Assembly (NCBI GenBank): GCA_023249305.1 | Contig: JAHFCU010000011.1 | Span: 1 to 62,215, forward strand | Length of the DNA: 62,215 nucleotides | Reading direction: 5' to 3' | Origin: Gemmatimonadota bacterium | GTDB lineage: Bacteria > Gemmatimonadota > Gemmatimonadetes > Gemmatimonadales > Gemmatimonadaceae | Shown here: piece after piece, positions 1 to 8,098 of the stretch | Numbering within the stretch: position 1 is the first letter of the stretch | Layout of the letters: the number at the start of each line of letters is the position of its first letter | Program-made: the position numbers and the translations under genes | The notes under the pieces: model-generated | What the model was told of the DNA's origin: nothing | The model's database searches: none | What the model saw: only the letters and a program-made list of their open reading frames with translations

Positions 1-443
1 AACTCTTCGAAGTCGCCCGACGGCGCGGCAGCGCCCTTCGACGGTGCGGCGGTCCGTCCGCGCGACGGAGCGCCGTCGAAGTCGCCACCCTTGCCGCCCA
101 AAAGCATGATCTCGCGGACGTTGATTTCGGTGACGTACTTGGTCTGGTTGTCCTTGTCCTGATACTGCCGGTACTCGATGCGCCCCTCGACGTAGAGCTT
201 CTCGCCCTTCTTGCAGTAGCGCTCGATGATGTCAGCCAGCCCGCCGCCCGGTCCCTTGCCGTTCCACGCGACGCACTTGTGCCACTCCGTCTTCTCCTGC
301 TTCTCGGTGCCGCCCTGCCCGCCCCACGAGCGGCTCGTCGCGAGCGAGAACTGCGCCACCTTGCTCCCGTTCGACGTCGTGCGGATCTCCGGGTCGGCCC
401 CGAGATTCCCGATCAGCATCACCTTGTTCAAGCTGCGGCTCAC
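1..443 (-). CDS. ssb: Single-stranded DNA-binding protein, C-terminus cut by window edge
   Basis: Binds single-stranded DNA during replication, recombination and repair. The visible 147 residues form one OB-fold: it opens SRSLNKVMLIGNLGADPEIR and continues with the FSLATSRSW strand, WHKCVAWN, and the YVEGRIEYRQYQDKDN and YVTEINVREIMLLGG segments typical of bacterial SSB. It ends in a Gly/Ala/Ser-rich linker; the acidic C-terminal tip lies beyond base 1. The start is GTG at 443, chosen because the SSB N-terminus begins exactly there and an AGGAGG-type ribosome site lies just upstream (445-452). A sigma70-like promoter is seen at 488-516. It is transcribed away from rimI with a 128-nt gap. Confidence 0.95.
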   Translation of the reverse strand, partial: MSRSLNKVMLIGNLGADPEIRTTSNGSKVAQFSLATSRSWGGQGGTEKQEKTEWHKCVAWNGKGPGGGLADIIERYCKKGEKLYVEGRIEYRQYQDKDNQTKYVTEINVREIMLLGGKGGDFDGAPSRGRTAAPSKGAAAPSGDFEE

Positions 444-487
444 AACTCCTCCTGTCGTATGAAGTCCGTACGTCGTCGTTGATCGTA

Positions 488-516
488 AAGATACCCGCCC
501 GGTCCGACACAACCAA
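488..516 (-). promoter_or_regulatory. Probable sigma70-type promoter of ssb
   Basis: On the minus strand TTGGTT (516-511) is followed by a 17-nt spacer and TATCTT (493-488). This would start transcription near 480, leaving a leader of about 37 nt before the ssb GTG. Pattern match only. Confidence 0.45.
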
Positions 517-571
517 TCGGCCGCCTTCGGGTGCATCGCATTGCACGGGATCGGGGCGGGCGATGAGCACC

Positions 572-1012
572 TCACCCCAGATCGCGCCGCAGAATAAGCG
601 CGTCCTCGGCGGGATTCTGGTAGTACATCACGCGCCGGCCGACCTCCTGGAACGCGCGTTGCGCATAGAGCTGCTGGGCCCCGACGTTCGACGCGCGCAC
701 CTCGAGGAACATGGCCATCAGTCCCTCGTCGCACGCTTGGCGCAGCAGCGCGTCGAGCATCAATGCGCCGAGGCCGGAGCGTCGGCGCACCGGGTCCACC
801 GCGAGATTCGCCAGCTCGCACTCGTCGCCCGACACCCAGACGACGGAGTATCCGGCCACGCCGTCGTCGTCTTCGATGACGTTCATGCGCACGAATTGAA
901 GCGCCAGCGATTGCGTGAAGCTCTGCAATGACCAGGGATCACCGAAGCAGGCGCGCTCGATGGCCGCGATCGCCGCAAGATCGGACGCGGCGGCTGGGCG
1001 AATGCGCGGCAC
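572..1012 (-). CDS. rimI: Ribosomal protein bS18 alanine N-acetyltransferase RimI (GNAT family)
   Basis: GNAT acetyltransferase of 146 aa, the usual RimI length. Visible features are IRPAAASDLAAIAAIERACF at the N-terminus, the DPWS segment, the ELANLAVDPVRRRSGLG acetyl-CoA loop and the LEVRASNVGAQQLY stretch characteristic of RimI. RimI acetylates the N-terminal alanine of ribosomal protein S18. The GTG start at 1012 shares one base with the tsaB TAG stop. A longer reading frame upstream only reads through tsaB in another frame and was rejected. The rimI-tsaB-tsaE neighbourhood is a common bacterial arrangement and supports RimI over a generic GNAT. Confidence 0.88.
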   Translation of the reverse strand: MPRIRPAAASDLAAIAAIERACFGDPWSLQSFTQSLALQFVRMNVIEDDDGVAGYSVVWVSGDECELANLAVDPVRRRSGLGALMLDALLRQACDEGLMAMFLEVRASNVGAQQLYAQRAFQEVGRRVMYYQNPAEDALILRRDLG

Positions 1013-1674
1013 TACGCGCCGCCGAGCGGCCGCCCGTGAGCCGCCTCCCATCGCACCTGCGCCTCGGCCAGCCGGCCGTAAGACGGTTCCCATGAGTCGA
1101 GATCGACGGGCCCCGCCGCGAGGCAGGCGCTGAGCAGCACCGCGACACCGCGCGCGTGCGGAAGCCGCGGGTCGAGTTCAAGAGGACCGACGACGCGCGC
1201 GTCGGACGCCCCGAGATCGGCCGTCGTCGCCAGCACGGCAACGCCGTCCGCGCGCACGCCGCCGTCGGCCTGCACCGTGAGGCGCAGGGCGTAGCGCTCG
1301 CCACGCATCGCATCGAGCGCGGCGATGTAGCGCCCCGGCGGGAGCGCCTGCATCGCCCCAGCCACGATCAGCGCGAGCGATGAGACGGCGTAGAGCGGCG
1401 CGCTCGCCCCGTGCGCGATCCCCTTGGCGATGCCGGCGGCGATGCGCAGCGAGGTGAAGCTGCCGGGACCTTCCCCGCACACGACGCGCGCGACGTCGCT
1501 CGGCACGGCGCACGCCTCGGCCAGCGCCGCAAGCACAGCGGGCATCAGCCGTTCCTCGAGCTCGCCGCGCATCAGCGCCTCGCGCGTGGACACCACGACA
1601 CCGTCGCGCAGGACAGCGACGGTGCCCGCATATGTCGAGGCATCGAGCGCCAATGTGAGACCGCTCGCGCTCAC
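1012..1674 (-). CDS. tsaB: tRNA threonylcarbamoyladenosine biosynthesis protein TsaB
   Basis: Non-catalytic partner of TsaD in t6A37 tRNA modification; ASKHA-fold protein of 220 aa. It begins near SGLTLALDASTYAGTVAVLR, has the EERLMPAVLAAL helix and the GEGPGSFTSLRIAAGIAKGI motif diagnostic of TsaB, then ALDAMRGERYA. GTG at 1674 was chosen as start because it makes a GTGA overlap with the tsaE stop and places the phosphate-binding beta strand at the N-terminus. It is translationally coupled to tsaE upstream and rimI downstream. TsaD and TsaC are not in this window. Confidence 0.92.
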   Translation of the reverse strand: MSASGLTLALDASTYAGTVAVLRDGVVVSTREALMRGELEERLMPAVLAALAEACAVPSDVARVVCGEGPGSFTSLRIAAGIAKGIAHGASAPLYAVSSLALIVAGAMQALPPGRYIAALDAMRGERYALRLTVQADGGVRADGVAVLATTADLGASDARVVGPLELDPRLPHARGVAVLLSACLAAGPVDLDSWEPSYGRLAEAQVRWEAAHGRPLGGA

Positions 1675-2123
1675 CACGTCACCCGCCGCCGCGAATCGTC
1701 GCCACCAACATGCGCGAGCGTTATGGACAGCGCGTCCGCGGAGACCAGATGCCCGGCGCGATCCGGCCATTCGATGATCACGAGCGCTCGCTCGCCGCTG
1801 ATGGACTCCCATCCGAGGTTGGCCAGCTCGTGCGGTCCCTTGAGGCGATACAGGTCGAGATGAAAGAGCCGCCGCGCGACTGGCGTGTGGTACTCATGTA
1901 CCAATGCGAAAGTGGGGCTTGTTACCGGTTCGATCACGCCGAAGCCGCGGCCGATTGCGCGCGTGAGCGCCGTCTTCCCGGTGCCGAGGTCGCCGGCCAA
2001 TGTGATCACGCACGGCAGCGCGTCCGCCGCCAAGCGGCCCAGCGACATGCCGAAGGCCTCGAGTTCCTCCAGCGTCATGGGCAGGTCGCCGTGATGCGCA
2101 GACGGCGGAATGAGCCGTGGCAT
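1671..2123 (-). CDS. tsaE: tRNA threonylcarbamoyladenosine biosynthesis ATPase TsaE
   Basis: Small P-loop ATPase (150 aa) of the TsaBDE complex for t6A tRNA modification. Walker A GDLGTGKT lies at about residues 44-51, followed by VTSPTFALVHEY, the LFHLDLYRL segment and VIIEWPDRAG, all signature TsaE stretches. ATG at 2123 lies one base after the uvrB stop. A second ATG at 2078 (MTLEELEAFG) would give a 135-aa protein and is a reasonable alternative, since neither has a strong ribosome site. It overlaps tsaB by four bases. Confidence 0.92.
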   Translation of the reverse strand: MPRLIPPSAHHGDLPMTLEELEAFGMSLGRLAADALPCVITLAGDLGTGKTALTRAIGRGFGVIEPVTSPTFALVHEYHTPVARRLFHLDLYRLKGPHELANLGWESISGERALVIIEWPDRAGHLVSADALSITLAHVGGDDSRRRVTW

Positions 2124-2124
2124 G

Positions 2125-4200
2125 CTAGCGTCCCGCCCGCCACGGAGCCGCGCGGCGCGCGCTGTGACTGCGCTCTCCCATCGCCGCCTTGATTTCGAAG
2201 AGTTCGTCGCGCAGCCGCGCCGCGGTCTCAAAATCGAGCGCCTTCGCGGCCTCCCGCATCTCCTCCTCGAGCTGCACCACCAAGCCGGGCAGGTCGTCGG
2301 TGCCATAGTGCGCGGCCGCCTCCGCGACCTTGCGCTGCTGCCGCTCGCCGGCACGCGCCTGTTCACGCCCTTCGCGCGCCTCGCGCGCGTCCGCCACGCG
2401 CGTAAGCACGCGGATCTGCTCGGTGCTCTTCGTCACGCCGCGCGGTACGATGCCATGTTCGCGGTTGAACGCCTCCTGTACCGCGCGCCGACGGTTCGTC
2501 TCGTCAATCGCGCGCTGCATCGAGCCGGTGATCCGGTCGGCGTACATGATGGCGCGTCCCTCAGCGTGTCGAGCGGCGCGTCCGATGGTCTGGATGAGCG
2601 AGCGGTCCGAGCGCAGGAATCCCTCCTGATCGGCGTCGAGGATGGCGACGAGCGACACCTCCGGCAAGTCGAGCCCCTCGCGCAGGAGGTTGATGCCGAC
2701 GAGGACGTCGAACTCGCCGAGCCGGAGCCCGCGCACGATTTCCATGCGCTCGATCGCGTCAATGTCCGCGTGCATGTAGCGCACGCGAACGCCCATCTGC
2801 TGGAGATAGTCGGTGAGGTCCTCCGCCATCCGCTTGGTGAGCGTCGTGACCAGCACGCGCTCGCCCTTCCGATCGCGGATGCGAATCTCGCCGAGCAGGT
2901 CGTCCACCTGGCCCCGCACCGGACGAATCTCCAGCGCCGGATCCACGAGGCCGGTGGGCCGAATGATCTGCTCAACCACGACGCCCTGCGAGAGTTGCAA
3001 CTCGAGGTCGGCCGGCGTCGCGGATACGAAGAGCGCGCGCGGCGTGAGCGCGAGGAACTCATCGAACATCAGCGGCCGGTTGTCGAGCGCGCTTGGCAAG
3101 CGGAAGCCGTACTCCACGAGAGTGGTCTTGCGCGAGCGGTCGCCGTTGAACATCCCGCCGACCTGCGGCAGGGTGACGTGAGATTCGTCCACGACCACGA
3201 GGAAGTCCTCGGGAAAGTAATCGAAGAGAACGGCGGGCCGCTCGCCGGCACCGCGCGAGGACAGGTGGCGCGAGTAGTTCTCGATGCCGGCGCATGTCCC
3301 CACCTCGAGCATCATCTCGATGTCGAAGTTGGTGCGCGACTCGAGCCGCTGTGCTTCGAGCAGCTTCCCCGCCTCCTTGAGCGCGGCGAGCCGCTCCTTC
3401 AACTCGACCTGAATCAGGCCGATGGCGCGCTCGAGCGTGGAACGCGATGTCACGAAGTGTTTGGCCTGCTCGATCGCGGCACGCGTCAGCGGCGTGATCG
3501 TCTCGCCGGTCAGCGGGTTGATCTTCGAGATGCGCTCGATCTCATCACCCCACATCTCGACCCGCACGGCCTGCTCCTCGTACGCCGGAAAGATCTCGAC
3601 GGTGTCGCCGCGCACGCGAAAGGTGCCGCGCTCGAACGCCAGATCGTTGCGGCCGTACTGGATCTTCACGAGGCCGCGCAGGATCTCGTCCCGGGCGATC
3701 TTCTGGCCGGCCGTGAGGTGCACCATCTGCTCGCGGTACTGCACCGGGTCGCCGAGGCCGTAGATCGCGGAGACGGTGGCGACGATGATCACGTCGTCGC
3801 GCTCCATCAGCGACGACGTCGCGCGCAGCCGCAGGCGGTCGATGTCCTCATTGATCGACGCGTCCTTCTCGATGTACGTGTCGCTCGTCGGGACGTACGC
3901 CTCGGGCTGGTAGTAGTCGTAGTAGGAGATGAAGTACTCGACGGCGTTGTTCGGGAAGAACGACTTGAGCTCGCCGTAGAGCTGCGCCGCGAGCGTCTTG
4001 TTGTGCGAGAGGACCAGCGTCGGCTTGCCGTGGTTCCGGATGACGCTGGCGACGGTCATCGTCTTCCCCGACCCGGTGACGCCGAGCAGCGTCTGAAACC
4101 GGTCCCCGCGCACCAAGCCAGCCGTCAGCTCGGCGATGGCCTTGGGCTGGTCGCCGGCCGGCGCGAACGGCGCTTGCAGGTCGAAGGAGACGGACGGCAT
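2125..4200 (-). CDS. uvrB: Excinuclease ABC subunit UvrB
   Basis: Damage-verifying helicase-like subunit of nucleotide excision repair, 691 aa. Walker [11 protein letters not shown] is at residues 40-49, the beta-hairpin [12 protein letters not shown] at about 92-103, helicase motifs include [12 protein letters not shown] and [16 protein letters not shown], and a C-terminal UVR domain ([23 protein letters not shown] region) binds UvrC. ATG at 4200 (MPSVSFDLQ) was chosen over an in-frame codon at 4233 because it lies two bases after the preceding gene's stop and matches the family N-terminus. It heads the uvrB-tsaE-tsaB-rimI string. Confidence 0.98.
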   Translation of the reverse strand: MPSVSFDLQAPFAPAGDQPKAIAELTAGLVRGDRFQTLLGVTGSGKTMTVASVIRNHGKPTLVLSHNKTLAAQLYGELKSFFPNNAVEYFISYYDYYQPEAYVPTSDTYIEKDASINEDIDRLRLRATSSLMERDDVIIVATVSAIYGLGDPVQYREQMVHLTAGQKIARDEILRGLVKIQYGRNDLAFERGTFRVRGDTVEIFPAYEEQAVRVEMWGDEIERISKINPLTGETITPLTRAAIEQAKHFVTSRSTLERAIGLIQVELKERLAALKEAGKLLEAQRLESRTNFDIEMMLEVGTCAGIENYSRHLSSRGAGERPAVLFDYFPEDFLVVVDESHVTLPQVGGMFNGDRSRKTTLVEYGFRLPSALDNRPLMFDEFLALTPRALFVSATPADLELQLSQGVVVEQIIRPTGLVDPALEIRPVRGQVDDLLGEIRIRDRKGERVLVTTLTKRMAEDLTDYLQQMGVRVRYMHADIDAIERMEIVRGLRLGEFDVLVGINLLREGLDLPEVSLVAILDADQEGFLRSDRSLIQTIGRAARHAEGRAIMYADRITGSMQRAIDETNRRRAVQEAFNREHGIVPRGVTKSTEQIRVLTRVADAREAREGREQARAGERQQRKVAEAAAHYGTDDLPGLVVQLEEEMREAAKALDFETAARLRDELFEIKAAMGERSHSARRAAPWRAGR

Positions 4201-4202
4201 CC

Positions 4203-4649
4203 TCAGAAGTGCGGAAGGAGCGGTCGCTGCCAAGGAATCCCGGCGAGGAGCAGGCCCAAGGCGACGGCGACGCCGATCGCGGCGCGGCGATGCCGCACGG
4301 TGTCGTCTGGACCGCGTCGGGCGATGATCCCCGTGGCCGTCGCGACGACGATCGCGAGCAGCATCAGCGCGGGGTGTTCGACGATGAAGTAGCGCACGCC
4401 CGGCTCGCGCATCGCCGCCCCGAGGTCACTCATCGCGTGGCGCGGGAGAGGACTCACGAAGTAGAGCACGACGCCGAGCAGGAATTGCAGGTGCAGCGAC
4501 ATTGTGAAGAGCGACAGCGTTCGCTTGGCGCCCGTCGCGTACTCCGCGCCACCGTTGAGCCTTCTCAAGGCGCGCAGCAGGGCGACGATGGCGAGAAGGA
4601 CGACGAGCCAGCGGGTGAAGTTATGCAGGCCAAGGACGACTGAGGACAT
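4203..4649 (-). CDS. Small four-helix membrane protein, cytochrome b-like family of unknown role
   Basis: 148 aa with about four hydrophobic helices (around residues 10-25, 50-68, 90-108 and 124-140). The start [20 protein letters not shown] and the histidines in the helices (HNFTRW, SLHLQF, VEHPALM) recall small proteins of the FCB group that databases often call cytochrome B. Heme binding is plausible from the intramembrane histidines but is not shown. It lies two bases upstream of uvrB, so it is probably co-transcribed, although no repair link is apparent. Its ATG follows directly after a repeat-rich spacer. Confidence 0.6.
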   Translation of the reverse strand: MSSVVLGLHNFTRWLVVLLAIVALLRALRRLNGGAEYATGAKRTLSLFTMSLHLQFLLGVVLYFVSPLPRHAMSDLGAAMREPGVRYFIVEHPALMLLAIVVATATGIIARRGPDDTVRHRRAAIGVAVALGLLLAGIPWQRPLLPHF

Positions 4650-4817
4650 GGAATACTGATTTCGATTGGGATGTGGAATCCGGATGACGATCGCGGATGA
4701 CGATTCGAGAGACGGACACGGATTGAACGGGCAGTAGCGCGGACGTACACGGCGATGGAACGCGCATCGCCATCGTGTTCGGGAATCCAGATCCTCGATC
4801 AGAATCCGGATTCCAAG
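4650..4817. repeat. Degenerate AATCC/GGATT-rich intergenic repeat between relA and the membrane protein gene
   Basis: The whole 168-nt spacer is built of imperfect copies of a short unit: plus-strand GGAATCCGGATGACGATCG near 4674, GGGAATCCAGATCC near 4781, and AGAATCCGGATTCC near 4802. Similar blocks occur at 7010-7085 and 29872-29925. No ORF or convincing terminator is visible. Confidence 0.55.
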
Positions 4818-7007
4818 TCATGAATCTGCGGTCAGTCTCTCCCGTCGAGAAACCTCTGTCACTCCCTTCACGCGTCGCGCGGCGCGGATGATCTTGTCGA
4901 GGTGCGCGAGGTTCTCGACTTCGACAAGCGCGGCGCCGGTGACGCGGCCGTCGGTGGACTTGAGTTCGAGCGTCTTGATGTCGGTGCCGGTGCCGCTGAC
5001 GGCCGACGCGAGGTCGGCGTAGAGGCCGCGCCGATCGTTCCCCTCGATGTGCAGACGGATGATGAAGCGCTCGCCCTCGCTCTGCTTCCAGTCAATCTCG
5101 AGGCGCCGCTCCGGCTCATGCACGAGGAAGAGCAGGTTCGGGCAGTCGGCGCGATGAATGCTGACGCCGCGTCCGCGCGTTACGTAGCCGACCACCGAGT
5201 CGCCGGGCACGGGCTGGCAGCACTGCGCGTAGCGCACCATCAGGCCGTCGGCCCCCTGCACGCGGATGCCGCGCGAGGTGTCCGACCGCTTCATGCGATC
5301 GAGCAGGCGCTCCAGCGGGCTGGCGCGCAACTGATGCGCCTCGGCGTGCTCGTCCACCTCGGGATACAGCGCCTTGAGCAGCTGCGTGATGTTGATGTCG
5401 CCCTGCGCGATCGAGGCGAGCACATGGTCCGCGTCGTTGAGCTTGAGCGCGGCGGCGGCCTTCGACAGGTCGTCCTCGGTCAGCTTCGCCAGCTTGCGGC
5501 GGCGCAGCTCGCGGTCGAGGATCTCGCGCCCGATCTGCCGCGACGCCTTGTGCTCCTCGACGCGCAGCCACTGCCGGATGCGGTGCCGGGCGCGCCCCGT
5601 GCGCACGTGCGCCAGCCAGTCGCGGCTGGGGCGCGCCGTCGGCGAGCGCGAGATCTCCACTGTTTCAGAGTTGCGGAGCTCGCGCGACAGCGGGACGATG
5701 CGCCCGTTGACCTTGGCACCCTGCACATGCAGGCCGAGTTCCGAGTGCACGGCGAAGGCGAAGTCAATCGGCGTCGCGCCCTTGGGAAGCTGGATGACGT
5801 CGCCCTTGGGCGTGAAGACGAAGATCTCGTCCTGGTACAGGTCGAGCTTCAGGAACTCGAGGAACTGGTCCGGCGTCTCGGCGTCGAGTTGCAGCTCGAG
5901 CACCTGCCGGAACCAGTGGAGCGCGCGGTCGAGGTCGGCGCCGCGGTCGCGGTCGCCTTCCTTGTAGCGCCAGTGCGCCGCGATGCCGTAGTCAGCGGTG
6001 CGATGCATCTCGGCCGTGCGGATCTGGATCTCGAAGAGCGTGCCGTCGGGACCGAAGACCGTTGTGTGCAGCGATTGGTAGCCGTTGGACTTCGGCTGGG
6101 CGATGTAGTCCTTGATGCGCTCTTGCAGCGGCGACCACGAGCCGTGGATCACGCCGAGTGCGTGATAGCATTCCGGCACGTTCTCGACGAGGACGCGAAT
6201 GGCGTAGAGGTCGTAGACGTCATCGTACGACTTGTCGCCCTTTTGCATCTTCTTGTGGATGGACCACAGGTGCTTCGGCCGGCCGCTCACTTCGTGCACG
6301 ATCACGCCGGCTTCCTTGAGCCGCTCCATCAGCGGGCCAGCCATTTTCTGGATGAGCGTCTCGCGGTCGGCGCGCGTCTGCTGGACGAGGCGCGCCAGCG
6401 TGCGGTACTCCTCGGGTTCGAGGTAGCGGAAGGCCAGGTCTTCGAGTTCGGCCTTCATCGCGGCCAGGCCGAAGCGATGTGCCAGCGGCGCATAGAGGTC
6501 GCGCGTCTCGAGCGCGATGCGGTGCCGCTTCTCGTCGGGGAGGTGCTCGAGCGTCCGCATGTTGTGCAGGCGATCCGCGAGCTTGATGAGGATGACGCGC
6601 GCGTCCTTCGCGATCGAGAGCAGGAGCTTGCGGTAGTTCTCCACCTGCCGCTCTTCTCGCGAGCCCGTCGGCAGGTGGCCGATCTTCGTGACGCCATCCA
6701 CGATCTGCGCGACCTCGCGTCCGAACTCGCGCTCGACATCCTCGCGGGTGACGTTCGTGTCCTCGATCACGTCGTGCACGAGCGCGCTCGCGACCGTCAC
6801 CGTGTCGAGCTGAAGCTCGGCCAGGATCTTTGCGACCTCGACGCAGTGCGTCACGTACGGATCGCCGTTTTGCCGGAACTGCCCCGTGTGCGCCTTCTCG
6901 CTGAACCGGTAGGCACGCGACAGCAACTCGGCGTCGAGGCGCTCCGGATGAGCGTCGGCGCTGAGCTCCCAGTGCGGGATGATGTCGGTCAAGACGGGAG
7001 CAATCAT
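4818..7007 (-). CDS. rel: Bifunctional (p)ppGpp synthetase/hydrolase, RelA/SpoT (Rel) family
   Basis: Stringent-response alarmone enzyme of 729 aa. In order: the HD hydrolase domain with ALVHDVIEDT (His78-Asp79), so the hydrolase site looks intact; the synthetase domain with SIHKKMQKGDKSYDDVYDLY and PKSNGYQSLHTTVFG; the TGS domain (IFVFTPKGDVIQLPKGATPI); the helical and zinc-finger-like region (RYAQCCQPVPGDSVVGY); and a C-terminal ACT domain. It is the single long Rel type, not a RelA with a dead HD domain. ATG at 7007 was preferred over an in-frame GTG further upstream, which would add unrelated residues read from repeat DNA. Its leader contains a terminator-like hairpin 88 nt upstream, a possible control point. 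Confidence 0.97.
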   Translation of the reverse strand: MIAPVLTDIIPHWELSADAHPERLDAELLSRAYRFSEKAHTGQFRQNGDPYVTHCVEVAKILAELQLDTVTVASALVHDVIEDTNVTREDVEREFGREVAQIVDGVTKIGHLPTGSREERQVENYRKLLLSIAKDARVILIKLADRLHNMRTLEHLPDEKRHRIALETRDLYAPLAHRFGLAAMKAELEDLAFRYLEPEEYRTLARLVQQTRADRETLIQKMAGPLMERLKEAGVIVHEVSGRPKHLWSIHKKMQKGDKSYDDVYDLYAIRVLVENVPECYHALGVIHGSWSPLQERIKDYIAQPKSNGYQSLHTTVFGPDGTLFEIQIRTAEMHRTADYGIAAHWRYKEGDRDRGADLDRALHWFRQVLELQLDAETPDQFLEFLKLDLYQDEIFVFTPKGDVIQLPKGATPIDFAFAVHSELGLHVQGAKVNGRIVPLSRELRNSETVEISRSPTARPSRDWLAHVRTGRARHRIRQWLRVEEHKASRQIGREILDRELRRRKLAKLTEDDLSKAAAALKLNDADHVLASIAQGDINITQLLKALYPEVDEHAEAHQLRASPLERLLDRMKRSDTSRGIRVQGADGLMVRYAQCCQPVPGDSVVGYVTRGRGVSIHRADCPNLLFLVHEPERRLEIDWKQSEGERFIIRLHIEGNDRRGLYADLASAVSGTGTDIKTLELKSTDGRVTGAALVEVENLAHLDKIIRAARRVKGVTEVSRRERLTADS

Positions 7008-7009
7008 TA

Positions 7010-7085
7010 CAGGCGACAGAGGATTTGGAACTCGGATTGCGATGGCGGAGACCGATTCCGGATTTCGATGGCGATGGTCCGGACG
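7010..7085. repeat. AATCC/GGATT-rich repeat directly upstream of relA
   Basis: On the minus strand this reads a run of GGAATC / CAATCC units ending just before the relA ATG. The 18-mer AATCCGAGTTCCAAATCC here differs at only two positions from GATCCAAGTTCCATATCC plus flanking bases at 29876-29900, so the two sites share a common unit. Confidence 0.55.
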
Positions 7086-7094
7086 CGCGAGCGA

Positions 7095-7134
7095 CAAGAA
7101 ACGGGGCCCGCCGCAATTCGGCGGGGGCCCCGTT
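7095..7134 (-). terminator. Intrinsic terminator hairpin between radC and relA, possible relA attenuator
   Basis: The minus-strand RNA would form a stem AACGGGGCCC + GCCG paired with CGGC + GGGCCCCGTT, with a two-base bulge and a 5-nt loop. A TTTCTT tract follows. The stem is very GC-rich and the T-tract lies on the minus strand, so it stops transcription coming from the radC side. It is about 175 nt after the radC stop and 88 nt before the relA ATG. Confidence 0.75.
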
Positions 7135-7308
7135 AGCTCATGTCTCTCCCATCAAACTGACTGGGAGCACTCCCGTGTCAAGTGGCGCGCCCCTCCGGCG
7201 CTCGTTTCACGCCAGCCTTGCGGCGATCTGGTGAGCGCCCCCTCCCCGTTCCTCCCCTCGTTCCCGGTTCCTTCGCCCCCGCACTCCTCCCCGTGCCTCG
7301 TCCCTCGC
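7135..7308. other. Noncoding leader region between radC and the relA-proximal terminator
   Basis: No convincing ORF. On the minus strand it holds a G-rich tail right after the radC stop (7237-7308, many GGGG runs), a TTGACA hexamer (7181-7176) without a clear -10 box, a GGGAGTGCTCCC palindrome (7174-7163), and two tiny start-stop pairs (ATGGGAGAGACATGA, ATGAGCTAA) just before the terminator. It could be a radC 3' UTR, a small RNA or a relA leader. Confidence 0.4.
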
Positions 7309-8001
7309 TCAGAGCATCCCCGCCTCCGCAAACGACAGGTACCGCCCCCGCCCGATGATCACATGGTCGTGCACTGGGATGTCGAGGAGACGCCCGGCTG
7401 CCACGAGTTGCTCGGTCACGCTCCGATCGTCGGCGCTCGGCGCGGGATCGCCGCTCGGATGGTTATGCACGAGGATGATCGCCGCCGCCCGCTCGGCGAT
7501 CGCCTCGCGAAAGACCTCGCGCGGGTGCACGAGCGAGGAGTTCAGGATGCCGCGCGTGACGCAGACGTCGCGTTCCAGCCGGTGCTGCGCGTCGAGGATC
7601 GCGACGTGAAACTCCTCGACGGGCAGGTCTTCCAGGGTTGGCGCGAAGGCGCGCCACACATCGCGCGGGGCGCGCAACGGCGCCGCCTCGCCCGGCGTTT
7701 CGCCGGCGAGGCGGCGCCCCAACTCGAGCGCCGCGTGGATGGCCGCGGCGCGCGTTGCGCCAAGCCCGGGCACTTCAGCGAGCGACGCCGCAGGGCGATC
7801 GCTGAGCCGGCGTAATGATCCGTCGGCGCGCCTCAGCACTTCGTGCGCCAACGCGAGCGCCGGCCGCCCCCGGGTGCCTGGACCTATCACGAGCGCGAGC
7901 AGTTCTGGCGCGGACAGGGCGCGCGCACCCAGCGCGCGCATCCGTTCGCGCGGCCGGTCGGGCGGCGCGAGTCCCTGCGGAGCGATGGCCAGTCCCGTCA
8001 T
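7309..8001 (-). CDS. radC: RadC family JAB-domain protein
   Basis: 230 aa. The N-terminal part has helix-hairpin-helix-like repeats (LAEVPGLGATRAAAIHAALE, residues about 73-92). The C-terminal MPN/JAB domain carries the metal motif HNHPSGDPAPSADD and the HDHVIIGRGRYLSFAEAG ending typical of RadC. The true function of RadC is unsettled: it was historically called a DNA repair protein, and the JAB fold is that of a metalloprotease. It is followed on the same strand by a G-rich tail and a terminator. An upstream neighbour begins 97 nt away. Confidence 0.93.
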   Translation of the reverse strand: MTGLAIAPQGLAPPDRPRERMRALGARALSAPELLALVIGPGTRGRPALALAHEVLRRADGSLRRLSDRPAASLAEVPGLGATRAAAIHAALELGRRLAGETPGEAAPLRAPRDVWRAFAPTLEDLPVEEFHVAILDAQHRLERDVCVTRGILNSSLVHPREVFREAIAERAAAIILVHNHPSGDPAPSADDRSVTEQLVAAGRLLDIPVHDHVIIGRGRYLSFAEAGML

Positions 8002-8098
8002 GTTCGCATCGTAGCGCCTGCGCCTCGGCAGGCCTCACCAATCGAACGCGGCCCGGTGCGCCGCATCGCACACCGGGCCGCACGACTGCTCATCCGCA

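Noticed and set aside
2110..4392. 760-codon open frame on the plus strand opposite uvrB
   Set aside because: Antisense shadow of a certain gene. Its composition (Arg, His, Asp, Val-rich) is what GC-rich codon periodicity creates, and it has no family motif.
4902..7136. 744-codon plus-strand frame opposite relA
   Set aside because: Same artefact; the opposite strand encodes an intact Rel protein with all domains.
7135..7240. Possible tRNA, tmRNA, SRP RNA or known riboswitch between radC and relA
   Set aside because: No T-arm GTTCRA motif, no tmRNA or SRP core, and no match by eye to common riboswitch consensus; kept only as an unexplained leader.
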